From: UBA6019 sp036570145 | Lineage (GTDB): Bacteria > Chloroflexota > Dormibacteria > Dormibacterales > Dormibacteraceae | NCBI GenBank assembly: GCA_036570145.1 | Contig: DATCPJ010000134.1 | Coordinates: 1-15,086, forward strand | Length of the DNA: 15,086 nucleotides | Reading direction: 5' to 3' | Shown: in pieces, positions 6,033-13,523 of the stretch | Layout of the letters: every line of letters begins with the position of its first letter | Numbering within the stretch: position 1 is the stretch's first letter | Notes under the pieces: model-generated | Seen by the model: only the letters and a program-made list of their open reading frames with translations | Database searches by the model: none | What the model was told of the DNA's origin: nothing | Made by a program: the position numbers and the translations under genes

Positions 6033-7066
6033 GCGGCGACCTGGCGGAGGACGGCGAGGATGTCCCGCGCCGCGCCGGGCCGGCCGAGCGCCCGCGAGGC
6101 GGCGGCCATCGACCGCAGCCGGTCCGCGTCGAGCCCGTCGATCGCCGCCAGCAGGCTGTCCGAGGCGAGGTCGTCGTCGTCGAGCTTCGCCGCCGCCCCC
6201 ACCCGGACGAGGCGATCTGCGTTGCGCACCTGGTGCCCTCCGCCGAAGGTGCCGGGGACCACGATCGCGGGCAGGCCGACGGCGGTGACCTCGGCCAGGG
6301 TGCCGACACCGGCGCGGCAGATGACGAGGTCGGCTTCGGCCATCAGGGAGGCGACGTCCGGCACGAAAGCGAGCGGCCGGTAACCGGGGCGGGTGAAGTC
6401 CGCGGAGCGGACGCGACCCTGCTCGCCGGTCAGGTGGACGACCACCTCGAAGCGATCCAGGAGCGCGTCCACCGCCGACCAGATCGTCTCGTTGATCCGC
6501 CGAGCGCCCTGGCTGCCACCGATCACGAGCAGCCGGCGCGCCGGGACCTGGGGATTGCCCGGTGCGAAGCCCGGCCGGAGCGGATAGCCGGTCAGCACCG
6601 TTCGCGCCGTCGGGAAGCGCTCGACGTCGTCGGCGAAGCTGACGCAGGCGGCGGCCGCCCCGCTCCTGAAGAGCCGGTTCGCCAGCCCGCCGGACTCGAA
6701 GACGGCCAGCACGTAGGGAATGCCCCGACGCCGCGCGGCCCAGACCGAGGGGGCCATGGCGTAGCCGCCGACGCCGAGCACGACGTCCGGGCGGAACTCG
6801 CCGACGATCCGGCCACCCTCGCGGAGGGCTGCCGGTATGACCGCCGGCAGGGCGAGGTTGCGCAGCGGCGCGTCGCGGTCCAGGCCGCGGATGCCGACCG
6901 TCCGGAGCGGGAAGCCGGCCTCGGGGACAAGCCGCTCCTCGGGTCCGCCCGAACGACCGACCAGGAGCAGCTCGCCGCCGGGTTGCTCAGCGCGGAAAGC
7001 GAGGGCGACTGCCAGGGCCGGCATCACGTGGCCGCCGGTCCCGCCGCCCGAGATGAGAAGACGCAT
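6029..7066 (-). CDS. murG: Lipid II synthase: UDP-GlcNAc transferase MurG
   Basis: Membrane-associated GT-B glycosyltransferase that adds GlcNAc to lipid I on the inner face of the membrane. It has 345 residues, a typical length. The N-terminal glycine-rich loop GGGTGGH is at 7-13, with VLGVGGYAMAPSVWAA (96-111). R164 sits in TGYPLR, where TGNPVR is usual. The second loop GGSQGA is at 183-188, ICRAGVGTLAEV at 249-260 and GGHQVRNA at 276-283. The usual HEQN motif before GLANRL is replaced by AVFES (121-125). This is seen directly and is unusual against well-studied MurG, but the rest of the fold is well kept. ATG 7066 has a Shine-Dalgarno and is preferred although it lies 80 bp inside the ftsW reading frame. 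It shares ATGA with murC. Confidence 0.94.
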   Translation of the reverse strand: MRLLISGGGTGGHVMPALAVALAFRAEQPGGELLLVGRSGGPEERLVPEAGFPLRTVGIRGLDRDAPLRNLALPAVIPAALREGGRIVGEFRPDVVLGVGGYAMAPSVWAARRRGIPYVLAVFESGGLANRLFRSGAAAACVSFADDVERFPTARTVLTGYPLRPGFAPGNPQVPARRLLVIGGSQGARRINETIWSAVDALLDRFEVVVHLTGEQGRVRSADFTRPGYRPLAFVPDVASLMAEADLVICRAGVGTLAEVTAVGLPAIVVPGTFGGGHQVRNADRLVRVGAAAKLDDDDLASDSLLAAIDGLDADRLRSMAAASRALGRPGAARDILAVLRQVAA

Positions 7067-8243
7067 CTACCTCCCGTTGAGTGTCGTTATGTTGGCGCCG
7101 CGTCCCCTGGGAGGCGACATTGAGAAGCACGCCGATCGCCGCCAGCGTCATCGCCACCGAAGAGCCACCGTAGCTGATCAGGGGCAGCGGCACCCCGGTG
7201 ATGGGAAGGGTGTCGGTGACGGTCGCCATGTTGACCAGCGCCTGGAAGGCGACCCAGGTCGTGATGGCGGTGGCGATCGCCAGCCCAAGCCGGTCGGGGG
7301 CGCGCAGGGCGGCCCGGTAGCCGCGGACTGCGAAAGCGGCGAAGCCGGCCAGGACGAGGGTCGTCCCGAGCAGCCCCGTTTCCTCACCGACGATCGCGAA
7401 GATGAAGTCGGTGTGGGCCTCGGGCAGCCAGAGGAACTTCTGGACCGAGTGGCCGATGCCGACGCCCCAGAGGCCACCGGAGCCGAGCGCGTAGAGCGCC
7501 TGGGTCGACTGGAAGCCGGCGTTGAGCTGGTCCTGGAAGGGGTTCACGAAGATCGCCAGCCGGGCGAAGCGATATGGCTCGAGGACGATCGTCAGCCAGC
7601 CGGCGAGGAAGAGGCCGAGCAGCAGGAGGGCGAGGTGGCGCTTGCGGCCGCCGCCGGCGATGAAGGCGGCGACCAGGATCGCGGCCACGACCAGCGCTGT
7701 GCCGAGGTCGCGCTCCAGGATGACAAGGCCGAGGGCGCCGCCGAGCAGGACGACGAAGGGCACGAAGCCGTCCCTCAGGTCGCGCAGCCGCTCCGCTCGC
7801 TTGACGACCCAGGCGGACATGAAGAGGCCGAAGGCGAGCTTCGCCATCTCCGTCGGCTGGACGACGAGCGACCCCAGGGCAAACCAGCGGCGGGCGCCGT
7901 TCACCTCCACGCCGGCCAGCGGCACCATGACCAGGAGCACCGTCACCGCCACCGTCCCGGGAAGGATCAGCGGCCGCAGGCGGTGATAGTCGATCCGCAT
8001 CAGGACCAGCATCGCAACGCAGCCGAGGCCGACCGAGACGAGCTGGCGCTCGAAATAGTAGAGGGCGGTCAGGTGCTGGACGTAAGCGAGCGCCTGGCTC
8101 GCGCTGAGCACGAACACCAGGCCGGTGGCAACCAGCAGGACGGTGAGCAGGAGCAGCCAGCGATCGGCCTCGGGCCGGCGGTTTCGCTCCCGGGCGCGGA
8201 ACCAGGGCGCCTCCTCGCGGACCTCTTCGGCCAGCACCGCCAT
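6987..8243 (-). CDS. ftsW: Lipid II polymerase FtsW (SEDS family)
   Basis: Polytopic membrane glycosyltransferase that polymerises lipid II at the septum with its partner FtsI. It has about ten membrane helices after a basic cytoplasmic N-terminus (1-28). SEDS features: LSASQ (46-50), NGARRWFALGSLVVQPTE (115-132), LERDLGTALV (176-185), and LPEAHTDFIFAIVGEETG (273-290) with D279, equivalent to the polymerase-essential aspartate of RodA/FtsW. ITGVPLPLISYGGSS follows (348-362). Its position next to ftsI and murG favours FtsW over RodA. The normal family end is near residue 378; a further 40 mostly Arg-rich residues follow, the last part overlapping murG by 80 bp. The start ATG shares one base with the murD stop (TGATG). 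Confidence 0.95.
   Translation of the reverse strand: MAVLAEEVREEAPWFRARERNRRPEADRWLLLLTVLLVATGLVFVLSASQALAYVQHLTALYYFERQLVSVGLGCVAMLVLMRIDYHRLRPLILPGTVAVTVLLVMVPLAGVEVNGARRWFALGSLVVQPTEMAKLAFGLFMSAWVVKRAERLRDLRDGFVPFVVLLGGALGLVILERDLGTALVVAAILVAAFIAGGGRKRHLALLLLGLFLAGWLTIVLEPYRFARLAIFVNPFQDQLNAGFQSTQALYALGSGGLWGVGIGHSVQKFLWLPEAHTDFIFAIVGEETGLLGTTLVLAGFAAFAVRGYRAALRAPDRLGLAIATAITTWVAFQALVNMATVTDTLPITGVPLPLISYGGSSVAMTLAAIGVLLNVASQGTRRQHNDTQREVDASSHLGRRDRRPRDAGPGSRPRFPR
7070..7075 (-). promoter_or_regulatory. Ribosome binding site of murG
   Basis: GGGAGG precedes ATG 7066 by 3 nt and lies inside the ftsW frame. It is the strongest Shine-Dalgarno match near any start in the cluster, and it fixes the murG start despite the long overlap with ftsW. 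Confidence 0.65.
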
Positions 8244-9517
8244 CAGCAGGCTCTGGCCTTGTTCCAGGCGCGGACGCTGTCCTTGAAGCGGCGGCCCCGG
8301 TCCTCGAAGCTGGTGAACCAGTCGAAGCTCTTGTAGCCGGGGCTCAGGAGCACCACGCAGCCCTGCTCAGCCAGGCCCGCGGCGAGATCGACGGCGTGGT
8401 CGAGGTCGCGCGCGCGAACCACGTTCGGCATGCCCGCCAGCTCCTTCTCGAGCGCCTCGACGCTGTCCCCGATGAGCACCACGCCGCGGGCGCCACGGCG
8501 GATCCGGCCGACCCAGTGGGCGAGCTCGAAGCCGCCGCCGTAGCCACCCGCGATGAGCACCACCGGCTGCCCCGCGAAGGAGTCGATGCCCACCGCCGCC
8601 GCCGCCGGGTTCGTTGCCTTGGAGTCGTTGTACCAGCGCACCCCACCCCACTCGCCGACCAGCTCCAGCCGGTGCTCGACGCCCGGGAAGCCGGCGATCG
8701 CGGAGTGGACCTCGCTCGGCGGTATGCCGGCCAGCCGGCCGATCGCCGCGGCCGCCCGGGCGTTCATCAGGTTGTGCGCACCGGGAACCGGCATCGGCGG
8801 GTCGGGCTCCAGGTCGAACCAGGTCACTTCGGCGGCCGTCTGCGCGGCGAGGGCCCGGCAGGCGGGGTCCTGGCCGTTGAGGACGGCGTGGTCCTTGCGG
8901 TCGAGGTGGCGGATCAGCCTCGCCTTGGCGGCGACGTAGTTCTCGAAGGTGCCGTGGCGGTCGAGGTGATCGGGGGTGAGGTTCAGGATCACCCCCATCG
9001 CCGGCTTCGGCCGCTCGATCGACTCGAGCTGGAAGCTCGACAGCTCGAGCACCACCCAGTGGTCCGGCGTGATCTCGTGAAGCCGGTCGAGGACGGTGTC
9101 GCCGATGTTCCCCCCGACCAGCACCGGCCGCCTGCCGCGGGCCAGCACCGCCCCGGTCAACGCGGTGGTCGTCGTCTTGCCGTTGGTGCCCGTGATGCCC
9201 ACGATCGGCGCCGGGCAGTAGCGGAAGAAGAGGTCCATCTCGCTGCCGACCTTGAGACCCTTGAGCCGCGCCGACCGGAGGAGCGGGGCGTCCCAGGGCA
9301 CGCCGGGGCTGGCGTAGACCTCGTCGCAGCCGCGGAGGACGGACTCGTCGTAACCGCCGAGCACCGTCTCGACGCCGGCCGGCAGCTTGGCCAGGTGGTC
9401 GCCCAGCTTGGCGGCGGGCTTGCTGTCGGTCACCCGGACCGAGTCGCCGCGGTCGCGCAGGAAGCGCGCCAACGCCACCCCGCTCCGGCCGAGGCCGACC
9501 ACGAGCGATGTCTTCAC
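8243..9517 (-). CDS. murD: UDP-N-acetylmuramoyl-L-alanine--D-glutamate ligase
   Basis: Cytoplasmic ATP-dependent ligase adding D-Glu to UDP-MurNAc-L-Ala. It has 424 residues from a GTG that overlaps the mraY stop as GTGA. The frame stays open far upstream across mraY, but homology begins at VKTSLVVGLGRSG, so this start is clear. Motifs: GLGRSGVALARFL (8-20), P-loop GITGTNGKTTTT (107-118), ELSSFQLE (158-165), NLTPDHLDRHGTFENYVAAK (179-198), HRLELV (282-287), YNDSKATNP (296-304), and LLSPGYKSFDWF (390-401) in the C-terminal D-Glu-binding region. The segment between WFD (233-235) and PGAHN (245-249) is about 20-25 residues shorter than in E. coli MurD, at the same place as the shortening in MurC. 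Confidence 0.95.
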   Translation of the reverse strand: MKTSLVVGLGRSGVALARFLRDRGDSVRVTDSKPAAKLGDHLAKLPAGVETVLGGYDESVLRGCDEVYASPGVPWDAPLLRSARLKGLKVGSEMDLFFRYCPAPIVGITGTNGKTTTTALTGAVLARGRRPVLVGGNIGDTVLDRLHEITPDHWVVLELSSFQLESIERPKPAMGVILNLTPDHLDRHGTFENYVAAKARLIRHLDRKDHAVLNGQDPACRALAAQTAAEVTWFDLEPDPPMPVPGAHNLMNARAAAAIGRLAGIPPSEVHSAIAGFPGVEHRLELVGEWGGVRWYNDSKATNPAAAAVGIDSFAGQPVVLIAGGYGGGFELAHWVGRIRRGARGVVLIGDSVEALEKELAGMPNVVRARDLDHAVDLAAGLAEQGCVVLLSPGYKSFDWFTSFEDRGRRFKDSVRAWNKARAC

Positions 9518-10449
9518 AGCCGGGCCGCGACGGCCGAGGCCAGCGCGGCGGCGAGGCCGACCGTCCAGAAAACCACGTCGATGCGGTTCTCGGACCACCC
9601 CTCGAGCTGGAACGTCAAGTGGATCGGGGTCATCTTGAAGATCCGGCGTCCGCCGGTGGCCTTGAAGTAGGCCACCTGCATCATGACAGAGAGAGTCTCG
9701 ATCACAAACACGAGCCCGACGAGGGGGAGGAGCAGCACGAGGCCCTGCTGGATCGCCATCCCGGCGAGGGCGTAGCCGAGCCCCAGCGAGCCCGCATCGC
9801 CCATGAAGACGCGGGCCGGGTGGCGGTTGTAGAAGAGGAACGCGAGCAGCGCGCCGGCGATCGCCAGGCCGGTCGCCTTCTCGCCCGCCACTCCCCCCGG
9901 CAGAAGCAGCGCGACGGCCAGGAAGGCGATCACGCAGAGACCGCCGGCGAGGCCGTCGATACCATCGCTGAGATTGACGGCATTGGCGCAGCCGGCGATG
10001 GCGAGGACCGCGAGGGGCCAGTAGAACCAGCCCAGGTCGAAAGGGATGAGGAACTGGTGCGACTGGTGGGCGAGCGCGGCGACCGGCAGCGCCAGCGCCA
10101 GCTGAATCGGGAACTTGAGGCGGGCGGGGATCCCGAGCGACCCCACCCGCAGCTTGCGGAGGTCGTCGGCGAGGCCGAGGAGGCCGCCCAGCAACAGGCC
10201 CGCCAGCGCAGCGCCGGCCCCCGGGTGCCCCGCCGCCGCGGCGAGCAGCCCGGCCAGGATGGCGAGCGCCACGAAAAGGATGCCACCGCCGGTCGGGGTC
10301 CCGGCCTTCAGCTGGTGCTCCGCGGGAAGCTCGGTCTGGATCACCTGCCCCGCCTTGCGGCGGCGGAGGAGGGCGATGAAGGGCGGGTAGGCCACCATCC
10401 CGATGACAAAGCTGACTCCGAGCGTCAGCAGGTCGAGCAGCGCGCTCAA
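9514..10449 (-). CDS. mraY: Phospho-MurNAc-pentapeptide transferase MraY
   Basis: Polytopic membrane enzyme that transfers phospho-MurNAc-pentapeptide to undecaprenyl phosphate, making lipid I. It has 311 residues, slightly short, and about ten membrane helices. Motifs: HQLKAGTPTGGG (45-56), the aspartate pair D95-D96 in GLADDLRKL, NAVNLSDGIDGLAGG (156-170), FYNRHPARVFMGDAGSLGLG (206-225) with D218, and PIHLTFQLEGWSE (275-287). The last replaces the usual PIHHHFE: only the first histidine, H277, remains. TTG 10449 overlaps the murF stop as TTGA and places the protein start where family members begin. Neighbours and the whole motif set favour MraY over WecA-like relatives. Confidence 0.94.
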   Translation of the reverse strand: MSALLDLLTLGVSFVIGMVAYPPFIALLRRRKAGQVIQTELPAEHQLKAGTPTGGGILFVALAILAGLLAAAAGHPGAGAALAGLLLGGLLGLADDLRKLRVGSLGIPARLKFPIQLALALPVAALAHQSHQFLIPFDLGWFYWPLAVLAIAGCANAVNLSDGIDGLAGGLCVIAFLAVALLLPGGVAGEKATGLAIAGALLAFLFYNRHPARVFMGDAGSLGLGYALAGMAIQQGLVLLLPLVGLVFVIETLSVMMQVAYFKATGGRRIFKMTPIHLTFQLEGWSENRIDVVFWTVGLAAALASAVAARL

Positions 10450-11732
10450 GGCCGGAGCAGCTCCTCGACGACGTCCTCCAGCGCGACCCCGTGAGAGGCC
10501 TTGACGAGGACGACGTCGCCCTGGACGGCACGCGATCGCACCCAGCGCACCGCGGCCGGCTTGTCGGCGACCAGCTCGCCACCGGCCGCCTCGGCGAGCA
10601 GGCGACCGTTGCCGACGTCGACGACGCAGAGCTCGTCGAACACCTCACGCGCGCGTTCCCCGACCCGCTGATGCGCCTCGCGCGCCAGCGGGCCGAGCTC
10701 GCGCATCTCCCCCAACACCGCCAGCAGCCGGCCCCGGTGGGGCCGCTCGGAAACCGCGTCGAAGGCCGCCAGCATCGACTCGGGGCTGGCGTTGTAAGCG
10801 TCGTCCACGACCGAAAAGCCGGCAGGCGCCGGCAGCGATTGCAGCCGGCGGTCGAGCTCCACCTCGGCCAGCGCTGGAGCCGCGGTCGCGATCGGGACGC
10901 CCAGGTGATCGGCCGCGGCGAGCGCCGCGAGCGCGTTGCGCGCCTGGTGACGGCCGGGGATCCGGAGCCGGACCGGAACGCCCCGGACGGTGAAGGCTCC
11001 GGCGGCGTAGCCCTCGCCGTGGAGATCGCCGCCCTCCAACCCGAAGGTGACGATCGGCGCCCGGCTCCAGCCCCGGATCAGCGGCGTCGTCGGGTCGTCG
11101 TGGTTGAGGATGGCCAGGCCGTCGGCGGGCAGCGCACCGACGAGCTCCGCCTTGGCCCGCGCGATCCCCTCGACCGAGTCGAAGAACTCGATGTGGACCG
11201 TCCCGACGCCGGTCACGATCCCGATCTCGGGTGAGGCGAGCTCGGCCAGCCGGGCGATCTCGCCCGGGGCCTGCATCCCCATCTCGAGCACGAGGACCTC
11301 GTGCACGCCAGGCTCGAGGCGCAGGATCGTTAGCGGCACGCCGGTCTCGGTGTTCAGGTTGCCCTCCGTCTTGAGGACTTTGAAGCGGGTGGCGAGGATC
11401 GCCGCCAGCATCTCCTTGGTCGAGGTCTTGCCGTTGGAGCCGGTGATGCCGACGACGATCGGTGCCGCCTCTTCCAACCGGGTTCGGGCGAGCCTGTAAA
11501 GGGCCGCCCAGGTGTCGGGCACGACGACCACCTCGGCGGCGACCGCTCCTTCCGGCGGGCGTTCGACCACGATCCCGGCCGCGCCCCGGGCCAGCGCGTC
11601 GGCGACGAAGCCATGACCGTCTTTCTCGGCTCCCTTCAGCGCGAAGAAGAGGCCGCCGGGCTGGACCTCGCGACTGTCGGTGTGGACGGACGTGAAGGAG
11701 CCCTTCGCGCCGAGGAGCTTGACCACTGCCAT
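10446..11732 (-). CDS. murF: UDP-MurNAc-tripeptide--D-Ala-D-Ala ligase
   Basis: Cytoplasmic ATP-dependent ligase that adds the Ddl product D-Ala-D-Ala to the UDP-MurNAc-tripeptide. It has 428 residues. The N-terminal domain has TDSREVQPGGLFFALKG (18-34) and DGHGFVADAL. The central ATPase has GITGSNGKTSTKEML (95-109), GNLNTETGVPLT (124-135) and EMGMQAPGEIARL. The C-terminal domain has VVDDAYNASPESM (308-320), LGEMRELG (340-347) and VKASHGVALEDVV (410-422). The central domain is moderately short. MurF-specific motifs (DDAYNASP, GEMRELG) exclude MurE. The ATG at 11732 lies 33 bp after ftsI, exactly where murE usually stands. No clear Shine-Dalgarno is seen. Confidence 0.95.
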   Translation of the reverse strand: MAVVKLLGAKGSFTSVHTDSREVQPGGLFFALKGAEKDGHGFVADALARGAAGIVVERPPEGAVAAEVVVVPDTWAALYRLARTRLEEAAPIVVGITGSNGKTSTKEMLAAILATRFKVLKTEGNLNTETGVPLTILRLEPGVHEVLVLEMGMQAPGEIARLAELASPEIGIVTGVGTVHIEFFDSVEGIARAKAELVGALPADGLAILNHDDPTTPLIRGWSRAPIVTFGLEGGDLHGEGYAAGAFTVRGVPVRLRIPGRHQARNALAALAAADHLGVPIATAAPALAEVELDRRLQSLPAPAGFSVVDDAYNASPESMLAAFDAVSERPHRGRLLAVLGEMRELGPLAREAHQRVGERAREVFDELCVVDVGNGRLLAEAAGGELVADKPAAVRWVRSRAVQGDVVLVKASHGVALEDVVEELLRP

Positions 11733-11765
11733 GTGACTAAAGGATCGAGGTTTCGGCGGGTCGGG

Positions 11766-13520
11766 TTACGGGGCTATGTGCCAGTCGAGGACGATGTCCT
11801 GGGCGATCTGCTTCCAGATCGGAGCGGCGACGATGTAGCCATCGTTGGCGATCCAGGTCGCGTTGTGCGGCTTGCGGATCACGACCAGCATCGTGAAGCG
11901 GGGGTTGCTGGCCGGCAGGTAGCCGACGTAGCTGGACCAGACGTCCTGGGTGTACTGCCCGCCTACCGGGATCTGAGAGGTGCCGGTCTTGCCGGCCTCG
12001 TCCTTTTCAAAGCCGGCGATGCGGGCCATCGATCCGGAGCCGTTCTGGACCACCGCCTTCATCATCTCGTTCATCTGCGCGGCGGTCGCCGGCGAGATCA
12101 CCTGCCGCGGCGGCGCCTGGGACAGCTCGGTCGGCTTCCCGCCCACCCGCGCCACGACGTGGGGCTGGACGTACCTGCCGCCGTTCGGGACCACGTTCAG
12201 CGCGGCGATCATCTGGACCATGTTCACATTGATGCCCTGCCCGAAGGAGGTGGTGGCCATCTCGGAGGGCCGGTAGTCGGCCTCCGCCCTGATCGGCACC
12301 GATGACTCGGCCGCCACGTCGATGCCGGACGCGCGCGAGAAGCCGAAGTTGACCAGGTTCTGGTAGTAGGGGTCGTTGCCCTCCAGCTGGAGCGCCGTGA
12401 CCGCCCCGACGTTGAGCGACGATTCGAGGACCTTGGTGTAGGTGACCGTGCCGCGGTTCTGGCGGTCCCAGTCGTAGAGCGTCACGCCGCCGACGCTGAT
12501 CCGGCCGGGGTCGTTGAGCGTCATCGTCGGCGTGATCGCATGGTTGTCGATCGCACCCGACAGGGTGACCACCTTCATCGTCGAGCCGGGCTCGTAGAGA
12601 TGTGAGGCGATCGGGTCGATGAAGCGGTCGACCGGGGTCTGGCCGAAGTTGTTCGCGTTGTAGGTCGGATAGTCGGCCCAGGCGACGATGGCGCCCGTCT
12701 TCGGGTCCATCACCAGCACGCTGCCGCTCTCCGCCTTGTTCCTGGCGACGCCGGCGGCCAGCGCCTGCTCGGCCGAGTGCTGGATGTCGGCGTCGATCGT
12801 CAGCTGGAGGTCGGCTCCGTTGACGGGGTCCTTCTTGGTCGAGCCGCCGACGACGATCTCGCGGCCGGTCAGATCCTGGTAGGTCGACATCGAGCCGTTC
12901 CGGCCGGCCAGCTCCGCCTGGTAGTACGCCTCGACCCCGTACTGTCCCTTGCCCGCCTCGTTGACGAAGCCGAGCAGGTTGGAGGCGAGGGTGCTGTCGG
13001 CGGCGCTTCCAGCGAGGTAGGACCGCCGGGTCTCCGGCTCCAGGCCGACACCGGCCAGGTGGAGGGCGAGCAGCCTGTCAGCCACCAGCTTGGGTTGCTG
13101 GCGGGCGATGTAGGCGAACGTGGAGTTGCTCGCCAGGATCGCCACGATGGGCGCGATCGGTCGGCCGGTCGCTGTGCTCAGCGCCGCGGCGACGTGCTCG
13201 CGGTCCGCGGCCCGGACCTGGTCGGGGGCGACCACGATCGAGTAGACGGTCTCGTTGATGGCGAGCGGCTGGCCGTTGCGGTCGTAGATCAGACCCCGCG
13301 CCGCGGGCAGCTCGACGACCTTGCTGTACTGGGTCAGCGCGTCGGCGGAGAGCCGGGTGTGCTGGAGCACCTGCCAGTAGACGAGCCGGCCCCAGATGAC
13401 ACCCGCCAGGAGGAGCGACGCCGCGAGCAGCCAGAGCACACGCGTCCGGTAGCTCGGCTCACGCGGGGTGAAGGCGCGGTTCGATCGGGGGCGAGCGGCG
13501 TGACGCGCGCTCAGAGCCAA
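11766..13520 (-). CDS. ftsI: Septal class B penicillin-binding protein FtsI
   Basis: Bitopic transpeptidase that crosslinks septal peptidoglycan, partner of FtsW. It has 584 residues: a basic cytoplasmic tail (1-26), one membrane helix (27-46), and a pedestal/dimerisation domain with the family signature RGLIYDRNGQPLA (75-87). The transpeptidase domain has the SxxK motif S313-T-M-K316 in EPGSTMK, the SxN motif S368-L-N370 and the KTG motif 511-513 in GKTGTS, so the active site is intact. No PASTA domain follows, unlike many sporulation or actinobacterial homologues. TTG 13520 is the only usual start ahead of the helix; it follows the ftsL stop by one codon and has no clear Shine-Dalgarno, so translation probably depends on coupling. 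Confidence 0.95.
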   Translation of the reverse strand: MALSARHAARPRSNRAFTPREPSYRTRVLWLLAASLLLAGVIWGRLVYWQVLQHTRLSADALTQYSKVVELPAARGLIYDRNGQPLAINETVYSIVVAPDQVRAADREHVAAALSTATGRPIAPIVAILASNSTFAYIARQQPKLVADRLLALHLAGVGLEPETRRSYLAGSAADSTLASNLLGFVNEAGKGQYGVEAYYQAELAGRNGSMSTYQDLTGREIVVGGSTKKDPVNGADLQLTIDADIQHSAEQALAAGVARNKAESGSVLVMDPKTGAIVAWADYPTYNANNFGQTPVDRFIDPIASHLYEPGSTMKVVTLSGAIDNHAITPTMTLNDPGRISVGGVTLYDWDRQNRGTVTYTKVLESSLNVGAVTALQLEGNDPYYQNLVNFGFSRASGIDVAAESSVPIRAEADYRPSEMATTSFGQGINVNMVQMIAALNVVPNGGRYVQPHVVARVGGKPTELSQAPPRQVISPATAAQMNEMMKAVVQNGSGSMARIAGFEKDEAGKTGTSQIPVGGQYTQDVWSSYVGYLPASNPRFTMLVVIRKPHNATWIANDGYIVAAPIWKQIAQDIVLDWHIAP

Positions 13521-13523
13521 GCT

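Noticed and set aside
9518..10648. An 801-codon minus-strand open frame running through mraY into murD
   Set aside because: Only the part from GTG 9517 has MurD homology. Upstream, the translation is an Arg/Pro/Gly-rich shadow of mraY, whose own frame shows all family motifs.
10446..11732. The ligase after ftsI being MurE rather than MurF
   Set aside because: DDAYNASPESM, LGEMRELG and GITGSNGKTSTKEM are MurF signatures; no MurE substrate-selectivity motif is present.
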